NCBI RefSeq assembly: GCF_030406325.1
Contig: NZ_JAUEQY010000012.1
Coordinates: 62,001-126,000, forward strand
DNA from: Actinomadura sp. DC4
Lineage (GTDB): Bacteria; Actinomycetota; Actinomycetes; Streptosporangiales; Streptosporangiaceae
Length of the DNA: 64,000 nt
Direction: 5' to 3'
The notes under the pieces were generated by a model. That model worked only from the letters and a program-made list of their open reading frames with translations. It was not told the DNA's origin and did not search any database. Below, piece after piece: positions 7,810 through 17,322 of this stretch (positions are counted from its first letter, which is position 1; every line of letters begins with the position of its first letter). The position numbers and the translations under genes were made by a program.

Positions 7810-8226
7810 TCACTCGAGCAGATCGCCGATGGCCGCGCGCACCCGGGCGCGCTCGTCCTCGGTCAGCCCGCCCCAGAACGCGCGCTCGGACTCGTACCAG
7901 ATCCCGGTGATCGGCTCGCGCAGCGCGCGGCCGGCGTCGGTCAGCCAGACGCGTACGAGCCGCGCGTCGGCGGCGTCGCGCTCCCGGTGGACGAGGCCGG
8001 CCCGCTCCAGGCCGCTCACGACCTTGGTCACCGCGGGCGCCGAGACGCCCGTACGGGCCGCGAGGTCGGCGGAGGTGACGCCGTCCTCGCGCCAGAGCTG
8101 GGCGAGGTAGTACTCCTGACCCACGTGCAGGCCGTGCCGGTCCAGACCGTCGGCGACGAGGGCCCTGTAACGCCCGAGCGAGCGGATCAAGTGGTACGAC
8201 GGGCTGTCGAGCAGCGAACGTTCCAC
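7810..8226 (-). CDS. MarR family transcriptional regulator
   Basis: The 138-aa protein has the winged-helix MarR layout: a helical N-terminus, the DNA-binding block TSADLAARTGVSAPAVTKVVSGLERAGLVHRERDAADARLVRVWLT, and a C-terminal dimer helix. It starts at GTG 8226. It is divergent from the large AfsR-like regulator (gap 264 bp). Its target is unknown; it could act on either side of the shared region. No strongly symmetric site was seen there. Confidence 0.9.
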   Translation of the reverse strand: MERSLLDSPSYHLIRSLGRYRALVADGLDRHGLHVGQEYYLAQLWREDGVTSADLAARTGVSAPAVTKVVSGLERAGLVHRERDAADARLVRVWLTDAGRALREPITGIWYESERAFWGGLTEDERARVRAAIGDLLE

Positions 8227-8490
8227 CTGCTCAGAGTAGCCATCGTCCTCCGTGGCACCCGTACGGCGCGGCCGGTGGATATCCGCGTGACGCCGGCCCG
8301 TGCCTCATGCAGGATGAGTCCGGCCGCGCTCGTACGGGCGCGGAGGGGCGGCGGTGGAAGATCGGCCGCGACGTTCTGGCGATCACCCGGGACATGGGGC
8401 GCATCGAGATATATCGTGGTTTGTCGTCAGGAACGGCAGACTTCCCGGGGCGGCGATTCCCGGGCGGGCACACGCAAGGGAGGATGGCTC

Positions 8491-11400
8491 GTGCGCATCG
8501 GGCTGCTGGGACCTCTCGAGGTGGCCGACGACGCCGGGCGGGCGGTCGAGGTCGGCGGCGCCCGCCTGCGCGCGCTGCTCATCCTGCTGACCCTCGACGC
8601 CGGCCGCGTCGTCACCGCCGAACGGCTCGTCGACGGGGTCTGGGGCGACGACCCGCCCTCCGGGGCGCCGAACGCCCTGCAATCCCTGGTCTCCCGCCTC
8701 CGGCGCGCGCTGCCGGGGCTCGTGATCGAGTCGCATCCGGCCGGATACCGGCTGGTTCTGGCCGAGTCCGGAGACACCGTCGACGTCGCCGAGTTCGACC
8801 GCCTCGCCGCCCGCGGGCAGGCGCTGCTGGCCGACGATCCCGCGCGGGCCGCCGACGAGTTCGCCGCGGCGCTGCGGCTGTGGCGCGGCTCGGCGCTCAC
8901 CGACGTCGCCGAGGCCGACTTCGCCCGCGGTCACGTCTCCCGCCTCACCGAACGTCGCCTGGCCGTGATCGAGGACCACATCGAGGCGCGGCTGACGCTC
9001 GGCCGCGCGGACGTCGCCGAGCTGCAGGCGCTCGTCGCGGCGCACCCGCTGCGCGAGCGCCTGCGCGGGCAGTACATGCGCGGCCTGTGCGCCGCCGGGC
9101 GGCAGGCCGACGCGCTCGCCACCTACGAGGACGCCCGCCGTACGCTCGCCGACGAGCTCGGCGTCGACCCGTCGCCGGAGCTGCGCGAGGCGCACCTGTC
9201 CGTCCTGCGCGGCGCGCCGTCCAGAGCGCGGCCGGCCGCGCGCACCAACCTGCGCGCCCGGCTCACGAGCTTCATCGGCCGCGAGGAGGAGATCGACCGG
9301 GTCGCCAAGCTCCTGGACCAGAACCGCCTCGTCACGCTCACCGGACCGGGCGGCGCCGGCAAGACCCGGCTCGCCGTCGAGTCCGCCGACCGGCTCGCCG
9401 AGCGCATGCCCGGCGGCGTCTGGCTCGCCGAGCTGGCCCCGCTCGGCGACCCGGCGGAGGTGCCGCAGGCCCTGCTCAGCGCGCTCGGCCTGCGCGAGCG
9501 GGCGCTGATGGGCAACATCCGGGGTACGGCGCCGGCCGTCACCGACCCGGTCGGGCGTCTCCTGGCCGCGCTGGCCGGCGAGCGTCTCCTGATCGTGCTG
9601 GACAACTGCGAGCACCTGATCGACGCGTGCGCCCGCATCGCCGACCGCATCCTGGCCCACTGTCCGGGCGTGCGCGTCCTCGCCACGAGCCGGGAGGCGC
9701 TCGGCATCACGGGGGAGACCCTCTGTCCCGTGCCGCCGCTGGGCTTTCCCGCCGCCGGCACGGTCGAGGACGTGCTCGACTATCCGGCCGTACGCCTGCT
9801 GGCCGAGCGCGCCGCCGCCGTACGGCCCGGCTTCACCGTCGACACCGACCTCGACGCGGTGCTGGCCATCTGCCGCCGCCTCGACGGCATGCCCCTGGCG
9901 ATCGAGCTGGCCGCCGCCCGCCTGCGAACGATGACCGCCACGCAGATCGCCGGCCGCCTGGACGACCGGTTCCGGCTGCTCACCGGCGGCAGCCGTACGG
10001 CGCTGCCGCGCCACCAGACGCTGCGCGCGGTGGTCGACTGGAGCTGGGACCTCCTCGACGAGCCCGAACACGTACTGCTGCGTCGCATGTCGGTCTTCTC
10101 CGGCGGGGCCACGCTCGAGAGCATCGAGGAGGTCTGCGGCTGCGACGTCTTCGACGCCCTCATCGGCCTGGTGGAAAAGTCACTGGTCATCGTGGACGGG
10201 GCCGGCCGCTACCGGATGCTGGAGACCATCCGCGCCTACAGCGCCGACCGCCTCTCCCGCGCCGGAGAGGCCAGGAGCATCCGGCGCGCACACGCCCATC
10301 ACTTCCTCGAACTCGCCGAGACCGCCGAGCCGATGCTGCGCACGCGCGAGCAGCTGCGGTGGATCCACCGGCTGGCCACCGAGTACGACAACCTGCACTC
10401 GGCGCTGCGCTGGGCCATCGACGTCCGCGACGCGGCGCTCGCGGTCCGTTACGTCGCCGCGCTCGGCTGGTACTGGTTCCTGCGCGGCCGGCGGATCGAG
10501 GGGGAGCAGCTCGCCGCCGAGGCGGTGGCCGTGCCCGGCGAGGGGCCGGCCCAGGCGCGGGCGCTCGCCTGCATGTACTGGCTGCTCGGCTCCATCGGCG
10601 GCGACGAGAACCCGGTCGAACGGGGGGCGCTGCGCACTCGCCTCTCGACGGCCCTGGAGACCATCGACGGGCTCGACCGCGACGCGCTGCACCCCGTCCT
10701 CCGCATCGCGCCGATGGGCCTGCGCATCTTCGACGGCCAGCTCGACGAGGCGCTCACCGAGCTGGAGATGCTGCGCTCGGCCCGCGACCCCTGGCTGCGC
10801 GCGACCGGCGACACTCTGCGCGGGCACGCCGTGATCAACATCGGCCTGGTGAAGGACGTCGAGAAGATCTTCGGCGCCGCGCTGGCGGCGTTCCAGGAGC
10901 TCGGCGAGCGCTGGGGACTGTCGATGACGCTGATCGGGATCGCCGAGATCGCGCTCTGGAAGGGCGAGCCGGAGAAGGCCAAGTCCTGCATCGAGGAGGC
11001 CCTCGGCTACTCCGTCGAGTTCGGCAGCGAGGACGATTCGAGCTTCCTGCGCATCCGCCTCGCCAACGCCTACACGGCGGCCGGTGACGAGGCGCGGGCG
11101 CGCGTCGAGCTGGAGAACGCCATACGCGGGGCCCGGCGGCGCAGCGCGCCCGAGGACCTCGCCTTCGTCTGCTTCACCCTCGGTGAGTTCGCCCGCCGCG
11201 ACGGTGACCTCGCGGGCGCTCGCGGGCATCTCGAAGAGGCCGTCGGGTATCTCGGCGAGCGGGGCGGCCCGCCGCAGTTCGCCGCCATGGTCCACTCACA
11301 GCTCGGGCTCGTCCACACGCTGGAGGGCGACACGGCCACCGCGCTCATCCGCCACACCGAGGCCCTCGCGCTGGCGACGACCGCGCACGACGCGCCGGCC

Positions 11401-11643
11401 ATCGCGCAGACCCTCATCGGCTTCGCCGACGTGGCCCTGTGCGCGGAAGAGCCGGAGCGAGCGGCGACGCTCCTCGGCGCGGCCGTCGCCGTACGCGGCA
11501 TGGAGGACCGGTCGCTGGGCGACCCGCCGCGCATCGAGCGGGCGGCACGTGGGGAGCTGGGCGACGTGCGGTACGACGAGGCGTACTCCCAGGGGCTCAT
11601 GATGGACACCGGGAGCGCCACGGCGTACGTCGGGATGGACTGA
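8491..11643 (+). CDS. AfsR/SARP-type regulator with NB-ARC and TPR domains
   Basis: The 1050-aa protein starts at GTG 8491 after GGGAGG. Residues 1-95 form the OmpR-like DNA-binding domain (IGLLGPLEVADDAG, ALQSLVSRLRRALPG). Residues 95-250 are the BTAD helical domain ending VDPSPELREAH. An NB-ARC ATPase follows with Walker A GPGGAGKTRL, Walker B LLIVLDNCEHL and a GMPLAIELAAARL motif. The C-terminal half is TPR-like helical repeats. Such STAND regulators activate secondary metabolism or export genes. The convergent DrrAB-type exporter is the nearest plausible partner, but no full biosynthetic cluster is here. Confidence 0.92.
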   Translation: MRIGLLGPLEVADDAGRAVEVGGARLRALLILLTLDAGRVVTAERLVDGVWGDDPPSGAPNALQSLVSRLRRALPGLVIESHPAGYRLVLAESGDTVDVAEFDRLAARGQALLADDPARAADEFAAALRLWRGSALTDVAEADFARGHVSRLTERRLAVIEDHIEARLTLGRADVAELQALVAAHPLRERLRGQYMRGLCAAGRQADALATYEDARRTLADELGVDPSPELREAHLSVLRGAPSRARPAARTNLRARLTSFIGREEEIDRVAKLLDQNRLVTLTGPGGAGKTRLAVESADRLAERMPGGVWLAELAPLGDPAEVPQALLSALGLRERALMGNIRGTAPAVTDPVGRLLAALAGERLLIVLDNCEHLIDACARIADRILAHCPGVRVLATSREALGITGETLCPVPPLGFPAAGTVEDVLDYPAVRLLAERAAAVRPGFTVDTDLDAVLAICRRLDGMPLAIELAAARLRTMTATQIAGRLDDRFRLLTGGSRTALPRHQTLRAVVDWSWDLLDEPEHVLLRRMSVFSGGATLESIEEVCGCDVFDALIGLVEKSLVIVDGAGRYRMLETIRAYSADRLSRAGEARSIRRAHAHHFLELAETAEPMLRTREQLRWIHRLATEYDNLHSALRWAIDVRDAALAVRYVAALGWYWFLRGRRIEGEQLAAEAVAVPGEGPAQARALACMYWLLGSIGGDENPVERGALRTRLSTALETIDGLDRDALHPVLRIAPMGLRIFDGQLDEALTELEMLRSARDPWLRATGDTLRGHAVINIGLVKDVEKIFGAALAAFQELGERWGLSMTLIGIAEIALWKGEPEKAKSCIEEALGYSVEFGSEDDSSFLRIRLANAYTAAGDEARARVELENAIRGARRRSAPEDLAFVCFTLGEFARRDGDLAGARGHLEEAVGYLGERGGPPQFAAMVHSQLGLVHTLEGDTATALIRHTEALALATTAHDAPAIAQTLIGFADVALCAEEPERAATLLGAAVAVRGMEDRSLGDPPRIERAARGELGDVRYDEAYSQGLMMDTGSATAYVGMD

Positions 11644-11667
11644 CCCTGTTCGACGCCGGGCACGACG

Positions 11668-11695
11668 ACGCCCGGCCTCGCGAGAGACCGGGCGT
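11668..11695. terminator. Bidirectional hairpin terminator
   Basis: Arms ACGCCCGG (11668-11675) and CCGGGCGT (11688-11695) pair perfectly. The hairpin lies between the stops of two convergent genes (11643 and 11704), so it can end both transcripts. Confidence 0.65.
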
Positions 11696-11703
11696 TGTGC
11701 GCG

Positions 11704-12516
11704 TCACACGCGGCGGCGCAGACCGCGCACCGCGAGGGGGGCGAAGACGACCGCGAGGATCACGGCCGAGATCAGGGTCTTGGTCACCGGGCCCGCGACC
11801 GGGCCGCCGTTGATCAGCCCGCGGGTGGAGTCGGCCAGGAAGGACACCGGGTTGACCTTGGCCCACGCCTGCAGCCAGCCCGGCATCGTGTGCACGTCCA
11901 CGAACGCGCTGCTGGAGAAGCTCAGCGGGAAGATCGTGGTGAACCCGAAGATCTGCACCTTGTCCGGCTCGCTCACCAGGACGCCGATCAGCACCGACAC
12001 CCAGGAGACCGCGAAGGACATCACGACCAGGAGCAGCAGCGCGCCGATCACCCCGGCGGCGTCGGTCTTGATGCGGAACCCGATGATGACGCCCATGGCC
12101 AGCAGGATCGCCATCGACCAGGCCTGCTTCACCGTGTCCGCGAGGATCCGGCCGGCCAGCGGCGAGAACCGCGAGATCGGCAGCGCGCGCAGCCGGTCGA
12201 AGACGCCCTTGGTGATGTCGGTGTTCAGCCCGACGCCGGTGTTGAGCGTGGCGAACAGGGCGTTCTGCGCGATGATGCCGGGCAGCGCGTACTGCAGGTA
12301 GGCCGTCGGGTCCCCGTGCGCCATCTGGCCGCCGAACACGTACGTGAACAGCAGCACGAACATGATCGGCTGGACGCTGAGGTCGAGCAGTTCCATCGGG
12401 TTGTGCTTGATCTGCACGAGCGTGCGCCAGGCGAGCGTCATGGTGTGGCGCACGGTCGACTGCGGGCTGACGCGCCTGGACGTCGCCCGAGACGAGGGAA
12501 GAGACGCGGTGGTCAT
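11704..12516 (-). CDS. ABC-2 type exporter permease, DrrB-like
   Basis: The 270-aa protein has six predicted membrane helices. It carries ABC-2 permease signatures, including LTYVFGG-like LLFTYVFGGQMAHGDPTAYLQYALPGI, and the EPDKVQIFGFTTIFPLSFSSSAFVDVHTMPGWLQ region typical of daunorubicin-resistance permeases. Its ATG overlaps the stop of the ATPase gene by 4 bp (ATGA). The pair should export a hydrophobic compound or antibiotic; the substrate is unknown. Confidence 0.9.
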   Translation of the reverse strand: MTTASLPSSRATSRRVSPQSTVRHTMTLAWRTLVQIKHNPMELLDLSVQPIMFVLLFTYVFGGQMAHGDPTAYLQYALPGIIAQNALFATLNTGVGLNTDITKGVFDRLRALPISRFSPLAGRILADTVKQAWSMAILLAMGVIIGFRIKTDAAGVIGALLLLVVMSFAVSWVSVLIGVLVSEPDKVQIFGFTTIFPLSFSSSAFVDVHTMPGWLQAWAKVNPVSFLADSTRGLINGGPVAGPVTKTLISAVILAVVFAPLAVRGLRRRV

Positions 12517-13472
12517 GCGGGGCTCCCTTCGAGTACGGGTTCCTCGGCGCGGTGGCCGGTCAGGGACAGGAAGACCTCATCAAGGCTGGACCTGCGCAAC
12601 GTCAGCTCGGCCACGAGGACGCCGGCGTCGTCAAGGTGACGGACGACCTTCGGGAGCACCCCGGGGTCGGCGACCGGCGCGGTGACCAGATCTCCGTCGA
12701 TCTTGATGCCGTCGCCGACGACCATGCTGACCAGTCCGGCGACCGTCTCACGGTCGCGCTCGTCGATCGGGCGCACCTGCAGGACCTGGCCGCCGACCTG
12801 GCTCTTCAACTCGTCGGGCGTGCCGTGCGCGATGACCTTGCCGTGGTCGATGACCGCGATGTCGTCGGCGAACCGGTCGGCCTCTTCCAAATACTGCGTG
12901 GTGAGCAGAACGGTCACGCCGTCGTGGACGAGCCCGCCGATGGTCTCCCACAGCCCGCCGCGGGCGTGCGGGTCCAGCCCGGTGGTCGGCTCGTCCAGGA
13001 ACAGGATCGAGGGCCGCCCCACGAGACTGGCCGCGAGGTCGAGCCTGCGCCGCATGCCGCCCGAGTAGGTCTTGGCCGCCCGGTCACGCGCGTCCCAGAG
13101 CTCGAACCGCTCCAGCAACTCGGCGGCGCGCGCCTTGGCCTCCCGCCGGGGCATCTCGAGCAGCCGGCCGATCATCACAAGGTTCTCGGTGCCGGTGAGC
13201 ATCTCGTCCACGGACGCGTACTGTCCGGTCAGCCCGATGAGCTGCCGAACCTGGTGCGCGTCGCGTACGACGTCGTAGCCGTCGACGGTGGCCCGGCCCT
13301 CGTCGGGCCGCAGAAGGGTCGCGAGAATCCGCACCGCGGTGGTCTTTCCGGCCCCGTTGGGCCCGAGAACTCCGAGCACGCTACCCGTACGCGCCTGGAG
13401 GTCGACCCCGTCCAGGGCGACGGTGTCGCCGAAGCGCTTCACCAGGCCCTCTGCCTGGATGGCGTAAGTCAT
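12513..13472 (-). CDS. ABC exporter ATPase, DrrA-like
   Basis: The 319-aa protein has a full nucleotide-binding domain: Walker A GPNGAGKTTAVR, signature YSGGMRRRLDLA, Walker B ILFLDEPTTGLD and the H-loop region TTQYLEEAD. The C-terminal 90 residues match the DrrA-type extension (IDERDRETVAGL). It is the first gene of a two-gene operon with the permease. Its start region (13480-13560) faces a gene-free stretch. No TetR repressor, the usual partner, is adjacent. Confidence 0.93.
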   Translation of the reverse strand: MTYAIQAEGLVKRFGDTVALDGVDLQARTGSVLGVLGPNGAGKTTAVRILATLLRPDEGRATVDGYDVVRDAHQVRQLIGLTGQYASVDEMLTGTENLVMIGRLLEMPRREAKARAAELLERFELWDARDRAAKTYSGGMRRRLDLAASLVGRPSILFLDEPTTGLDPHARGGLWETIGGLVHDGVTVLLTTQYLEEADRFADDIAVIDHGKVIAHGTPDELKSQVGGQVLQVRPIDERDRETVAGLVSMVVGDGIKIDGDLVTAPVADPGVLPKVVRHLDDAGVLVAELTLRRSSLDEVFLSLTGHRAEEPVLEGSPA

Positions 13473-14083
13473 GGGCTCTCCCCGTTAAACGTCCTTTGTT
13501 GTCGGGACTTACTGTCCACGAGGCCACTGTCATTTCGCGCACATCCGCCTGACACGGGCTGACAGCCCCCTGAGATCTCGCGTACGTGTCCTGCCCGCGC
13601 CTCTCGGAGCTGCGAGAACGGCCTTTGCCGGCGCCGGGAGACCGTAGATGGGGCGGCGATGTCGTCGCTGCCGGCTCATGGAGGGTGGCGAACGCAGGTC
13701 CGACCGATCGCAGCCCGCGTGCCATCGACCCGAACCCCCCGCCCCCGCGGACCGCGCCATCGACCCGAATGCCTGCCACCCACCCCTGCCGGGTGGGCCG
13801 CCGGACCCCGGCCTCCGGCGCTCTGTGGCACACGAGCCTTGAGCCCGGTATTCGCCGCCTGGCCGTCTCGGGCGGCGTAATGCGACATGGCGTGTGCGTA
13901 AGGGGGTTGGGCGAGATGGTGTGGGCGGAGATCGGCAGGGTCGGCGTTCGTGGCCCTTCTGGGGCCGGACGGCGGGGATCCGCGGCGCACTCGCGGGGTC
14001 GGGCGGGTCGGGCGAGTCGTCAGTCGGCGCGGGTCGCGAGTGGCCAGGGCGGCGTGGTGTCCGCCGCCCTCTCCAGAGGGCGG
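13473..14083. other. Gene-free region
   Basis: About 610 bp without a convincing gene. Open frames on both strands are Pro/Arg/Gly-rich and lack ribosome sites or family features. A 14-base direct repeat GCCATCGACCCGAA occurs twice within 40 bp near 13720-13770. The left end must hold the promoter of the ABC exporter operon. Confidence 0.5.
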
Positions 14084-14111
14084 GCGGCCCCCGGTTGTGG
14101 CCGGGGGCCGC
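14084..14111 (-). terminator. Hairpin terminator of sepH
   Basis: An 11-bp perfect stem (GCGGCCCCCGG with its complement) and a 6-nt loop lie 6 bp past the sepH stop. Confidence 0.8.
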
Positions 14112-14117
14112 CGGCGG

Positions 14118-15566
14118 TTACTCCGGGCGGCGGGCGCCGAACATGATCTCGTCCCAGGACGGGACCGAGGCGCGCTTGCCGCGGGACTTCTTGCGGGCGG
14201 CCGGGCGCTTCTCCTGCGCCGGCGGTGGAGTGGCGGCCTTGCCGCCACCGGCCGCCGCCGCGGCGGCGGGCTGCTCGGTCTCCGCGGGGCGTTCGACCGG
14301 CTTCTGCGCGGCCGGCTTGGCCGGGGCCTGCTTCGGCTCGGCCTGCTTCGGGGGTACCGGCTTGCGGCCGGCCGGTTCGCGCTTGGCGGCCGGGCGGGCC
14401 GGTTCGGACCTGGCCGGGCGCGGCGGTGCCGGGGCCGGGCGCTGGGTGGCGGCCGGTGGCGGCGCCGGCTTGGCGGCCGGCTGCTCCGCCGGCTCCTCGG
14501 GCTCGTGCGGGCGCGGCGGTGCGGCCTCGCGGGGCGCGGCGGTCTCGCGGGCCGGCGGCTCCTCGGCCGGCGCGATCGGCTCGCGTGCGGACACGGCCTC
14601 GCGGGGCTCCTCCTCGCGCGGCTCGGGCTCGCGGGGTTGCTCGGACTCCCGTACGGGCGACGCCTCCCGCGCGAACTCCTCGTCCCGCGGCGACACGGCC
14701 TCCCGCGACGGCGCAGCTTCCCGCGACGGCGCAGCCTCAGGCGGCGACACAGGTTCACGCGGCGACAGAGACTCCCGCGACGGCGCCACCTCGCGCGCCG
14801 GCTCAGGCGCCCTCGGCGCCGGCCGGGGCACCTCGCGTACGAACGCGGGCTCCTCCGCGACCGGCTCCTGGCGCGGCACCGGCGGCGGCGACGGGGCGCG
14901 CGCGGGCGGCTCCTCGCGTACCGGCTCGGTCACGACCTTCATCGCACGCCGGGGCAGGAACGGGGTCACCGTGTCGTCCTGCGGTTCGTCCAGGTCGAGC
15001 GAGGACAGCCGGGCGGCCTCCTCGTTGACCGCCGAGATGTGCCGGCGGCGCGGGTCGTAGGCCCACTCCGCGGCGAACGGGCGGCCGTCGTAGGAGAACG
15101 ACAGGCGTACGCGCCACGTCGAGTCCTCGCACTTCCGAGAGTCCCACTCGACCTCTTCGAGGTCGATGCCCCGCTTGCCGAGCCGCTCTTCCACGATCTC
15201 ACCGAGCGCGGGGGCGGGCGCGGACTCGCCCTGACGGCGTATCGTCACGCGCTGTGCCTGCTGTGCCATGTACTCGCGCTCTTGGAGGACCGGTCCCTCG
15301 AACCAGCGGACCCGTTCTACGGGGATGCCGGCGGTCTCGGCGATCTCCTCCGCGGTCTCTCCAGCGCGGATACGAGCTTGGATCTCCTTGGGACGCAAGG
15401 GACTCTCCACTTCGATCTCGTACTGGCCGAGGCGGGAGAAGTGCCCACGGACCGCGGCGCGAAGCCGGTCGTCGACGGGCAGCGTGAACCGGGTGCCTCG
15501 GCCCGCGGTGGCCAGGACGAGGTACGAACCGTCCTCGCTGACCGCGACGAGGCGCAGCTCCTGCAT
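14118..15566 (-). CDS. sepH: Septation protein SepH
   Basis: This 482-aa protein belongs to the actinobacterial DUF3071/SepH family. The N-terminal domain (residues 1-200) begins MQELRLVAVSEDGSYLVLAT and includes a helix-turn-helix-like block (RPKEIQARIRAGETAEEIAETAGIPVERVRWFEGPVL). A long Pro/Ala/Glu/Arg-rich disordered tail follows and ends in the basic motif RGKRASVPSWDEIMFG. SepH binds and stimulates FtsZ assembly in sporulating and vegetative septation. I chose ATG 15566, which follows GAAAGGAC; an upstream ATG at 15608 is in a poorly conserved stretch. A TTGACA hexamer upstream (15711-15716) may be its -35. Confidence 0.93.
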   Translation of the reverse strand: MQELRLVAVSEDGSYLVLATAGRGTRFTLPVDDRLRAAVRGHFSRLGQYEIEVESPLRPKEIQARIRAGETAEEIAETAGIPVERVRWFEGPVLQEREYMAQQAQRVTIRRQGESAPAPALGEIVEERLGKRGIDLEEVEWDSRKCEDSTWRVRLSFSYDGRPFAAEWAYDPRRRHISAVNEEAARLSSLDLDEPQDDTVTPFLPRRAMKVVTEPVREEPPARAPSPPPVPRQEPVAEEPAFVREVPRPAPRAPEPAREVAPSRESLSPREPVSPPEAAPSREAAPSREAVSPRDEEFAREASPVRESEQPREPEPREEEPREAVSAREPIAPAEEPPARETAAPREAAPPRPHEPEEPAEQPAAKPAPPPAATQRPAPAPPRPARSEPARPAAKREPAGRKPVPPKQAEPKQAPAKPAAQKPVERPAETEQPAAAAAAGGGKAATPPPAQEKRPAARKKSRGKRASVPSWDEIMFGARRPE

Positions 15567-15813
15567 GCGTGTCCTTTCGTGCCCTGTCCATCGTGGCTCG
15601 GGGCGCATGCGTGCCCTTCCCCCGGTCCCATGAGTCTCTCGTCAGGACGCACCTGCCCGCCAGCACCGTACCCGGCATGTCCGAACATCGCGGTCTCGTC
15701 GACGTGATCCTGTCAAGTTCCCGCAGCGTCGTCCCAGCTTGCCTGTTCACCGGGGTGCAGGGTGGAGGGCTTAACGATTCTTGTGCATCCTTTTCCAGGC
15801 GATGTCCTCCGGC

Positions 15814-15844
15814 AAATGAGCGGCGGCGTCCCCGCCGCTCATTT
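15814..15844 (-). terminator. Hairpin terminator overlapping the stop codon
   Basis: A 13-bp perfect stem (AAATGAGCGGCGG with its complement, 5-nt loop) spans the stop codon of the lactone oxidase gene at 15839-15841. It is flanked by C/T-rich sequence on the far side. Such stop-codon overlap is unusual but leaves the reading frame intact. Confidence 0.75.
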
Positions 15845-17149
15845 ACCGAAGATACGAGTCGTATATGCGTTAGCAAAGCGCCTGCCGGGGTCGATCTGGT
15901 CGCGCAAGGCCAGAAACTCCCCGAAGCGTGGGTAGACACCCTCAAGGTACGCGGCGTCACGCGTGTGCAGCTTGCCCCAGTGCGGGCGGCCCCCCAGTGC
16001 CGTCAGAATCTCCTCGACGCCCCGGAAGTACTCATCGTGGTCGGTCGCGTGGAACACGTGGATCGCGATGAACGCGGTGTCCCTCCCGTACGCCATCGAC
16101 AGCCAGGCGTCCTCCGCCGGCAGCAGCCGTACCTCGATCGGGAACCCGATGCGCCAGCCGCTCCGCTCGATCAGCGACCGCACCTCGCGCAGCGCGCCGG
16201 GCAGTTCCTCGCGTGGGATCGCGTACTCCTGCTCCTTGAAGCGCACGCGGCGGGGGCTGGTGAAGACCCGGTCGGACCGGTCGCTGTACGTGCGGGCGCC
16301 GAGCGCGCGCGCCGAGACCCCGTTGATCGCCGGCACCGCGCCCGGGAACCGCGAGCCGATCTGGTTGGTGAGGGAGAAGACGGAGTTGGACAGGAACTCG
16401 TCATCCAGCCAGTGCCGGAACGCCGACAGCGGCTCGGCCGGCCCCTCGACGCGGTTGTTGCGCTTGGTCAGGCACCCATCGGTGTGCGGGAACCAGTAGA
16501 ACTCGAAGTGGTCGTTGGCCGCCGCCATCTCATCGAGGCCGTCGAGCACGTCGTCCCACCGCATCGGCTCCTCGCGCGCCTGCAGCACGAACGCGGGGAC
16601 GACATGCCAGGTGACCGCCGTCACGACGCCGAGCGCGCCGAGGCCCGCGCGGGCCGCGTCGAACAGGTCCGGCCGCTCCGAGCGCGAGCAGGTCACGATC
16701 GTGCCGTCGGCCAGCACCAGCTCCAGCCCGGCGATCTGGGAGACGAGGCCGGCGGCCTCCCGCCCGGTGCCGTGCGTCCCGGTCTGGGTCGCCCCGGCGA
16801 GGGTCTGCTCCTGGATGTCGCCCATGTTCGCCAGGGCGAGCCCGTGGCCGGCGAGCACCTCGTTGAACGCCTTGAGCGTCATGCCCGCCTCGGCGGTGAC
16901 CAGCGACTTCTCGGCGTCGACCGTACGGAGGGCGGTGAGCCCCTCCGGCCGCAGGAGCACGCCTTCGGTGAGCGCGGCGCCGGTGAAGGAGTGGCCGGTG
17001 CCCGCCATGCGGACGGTCAGGCCCTCGCCGGCGGCCGCCGTCACCGCGGCGGCGACCTCGTCGGCGGAACGCGGAGTGACGGCGCGGCGTGGGGTGGCGT
17101 ACTGGTTGCCGGCCCAGTTTCGCCACACGAGAGGGCTGGTTTCAGGCAT
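15839..17149 (-). CDS. FAD-linked sugar-1,4-lactone oxidase (ALO/GulO family)
   Basis: The 436-aa protein is a VAO-type flavoenzyme. The FAD domain has VRMAGTGHSFTGAAL, whose His is the usual covalent FAD site, then GTHGTG. The C-terminal half is the ALO domain with the HWGKLH motif and an ending DQIDPGRRFANAYTTRIFG. Known relatives oxidise D-arabinono- or L-gulono-1,4-lactone; the true substrate here is not certain. I chose ATG 17149 (MPETSPLVWRNWAGN), 15 codons inside the longest frame. It stands alone. Confidence 0.9.
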   Translation of the reverse strand: MPETSPLVWRNWAGNQYATPRRAVTPRSADEVAAAVTAAAGEGLTVRMAGTGHSFTGAALTEGVLLRPEGLTALRTVDAEKSLVTAEAGMTLKAFNEVLAGHGLALANMGDIQEQTLAGATQTGTHGTGREAAGLVSQIAGLELVLADGTIVTCSRSERPDLFDAARAGLGALGVVTAVTWHVVPAFVLQAREEPMRWDDVLDGLDEMAAANDHFEFYWFPHTDGCLTKRNNRVEGPAEPLSAFRHWLDDEFLSNSVFSLTNQIGSRFPGAVPAINGVSARALGARTYSDRSDRVFTSPRRVRFKEQEYAIPREELPGALREVRSLIERSGWRIGFPIEVRLLPAEDAWLSMAYGRDTAFIAIHVFHATDHDEYFRGVEEILTALGGRPHWGKLHTRDAAYLEGVYPRFGEFLALRDQIDPGRRFANAYTTRIFGK

Positions 17150-17322
17150 AACACGAAATGTACTCACGTTTCCCCAGGTATCGGCAACCCTCACTCGCAG
17201 GCACGTTGTCGCGTACGGGCCCTCGCCCTACCCTCGACCTTTGTGCTTCCTGGAGCCGCACGTGGCCGGGACCGGCCTCCTCGAGGGTAACTAGCGTGCG
17301 GGCTGATTCGTTGGGACGGTTG

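Noticed and set aside
13586-14146. 186-aa plus-strand frame before sepH
   Set aside because: Pro/Arg/Gly-rich, no ribosome site, overlaps the sepH terminator and gene end.
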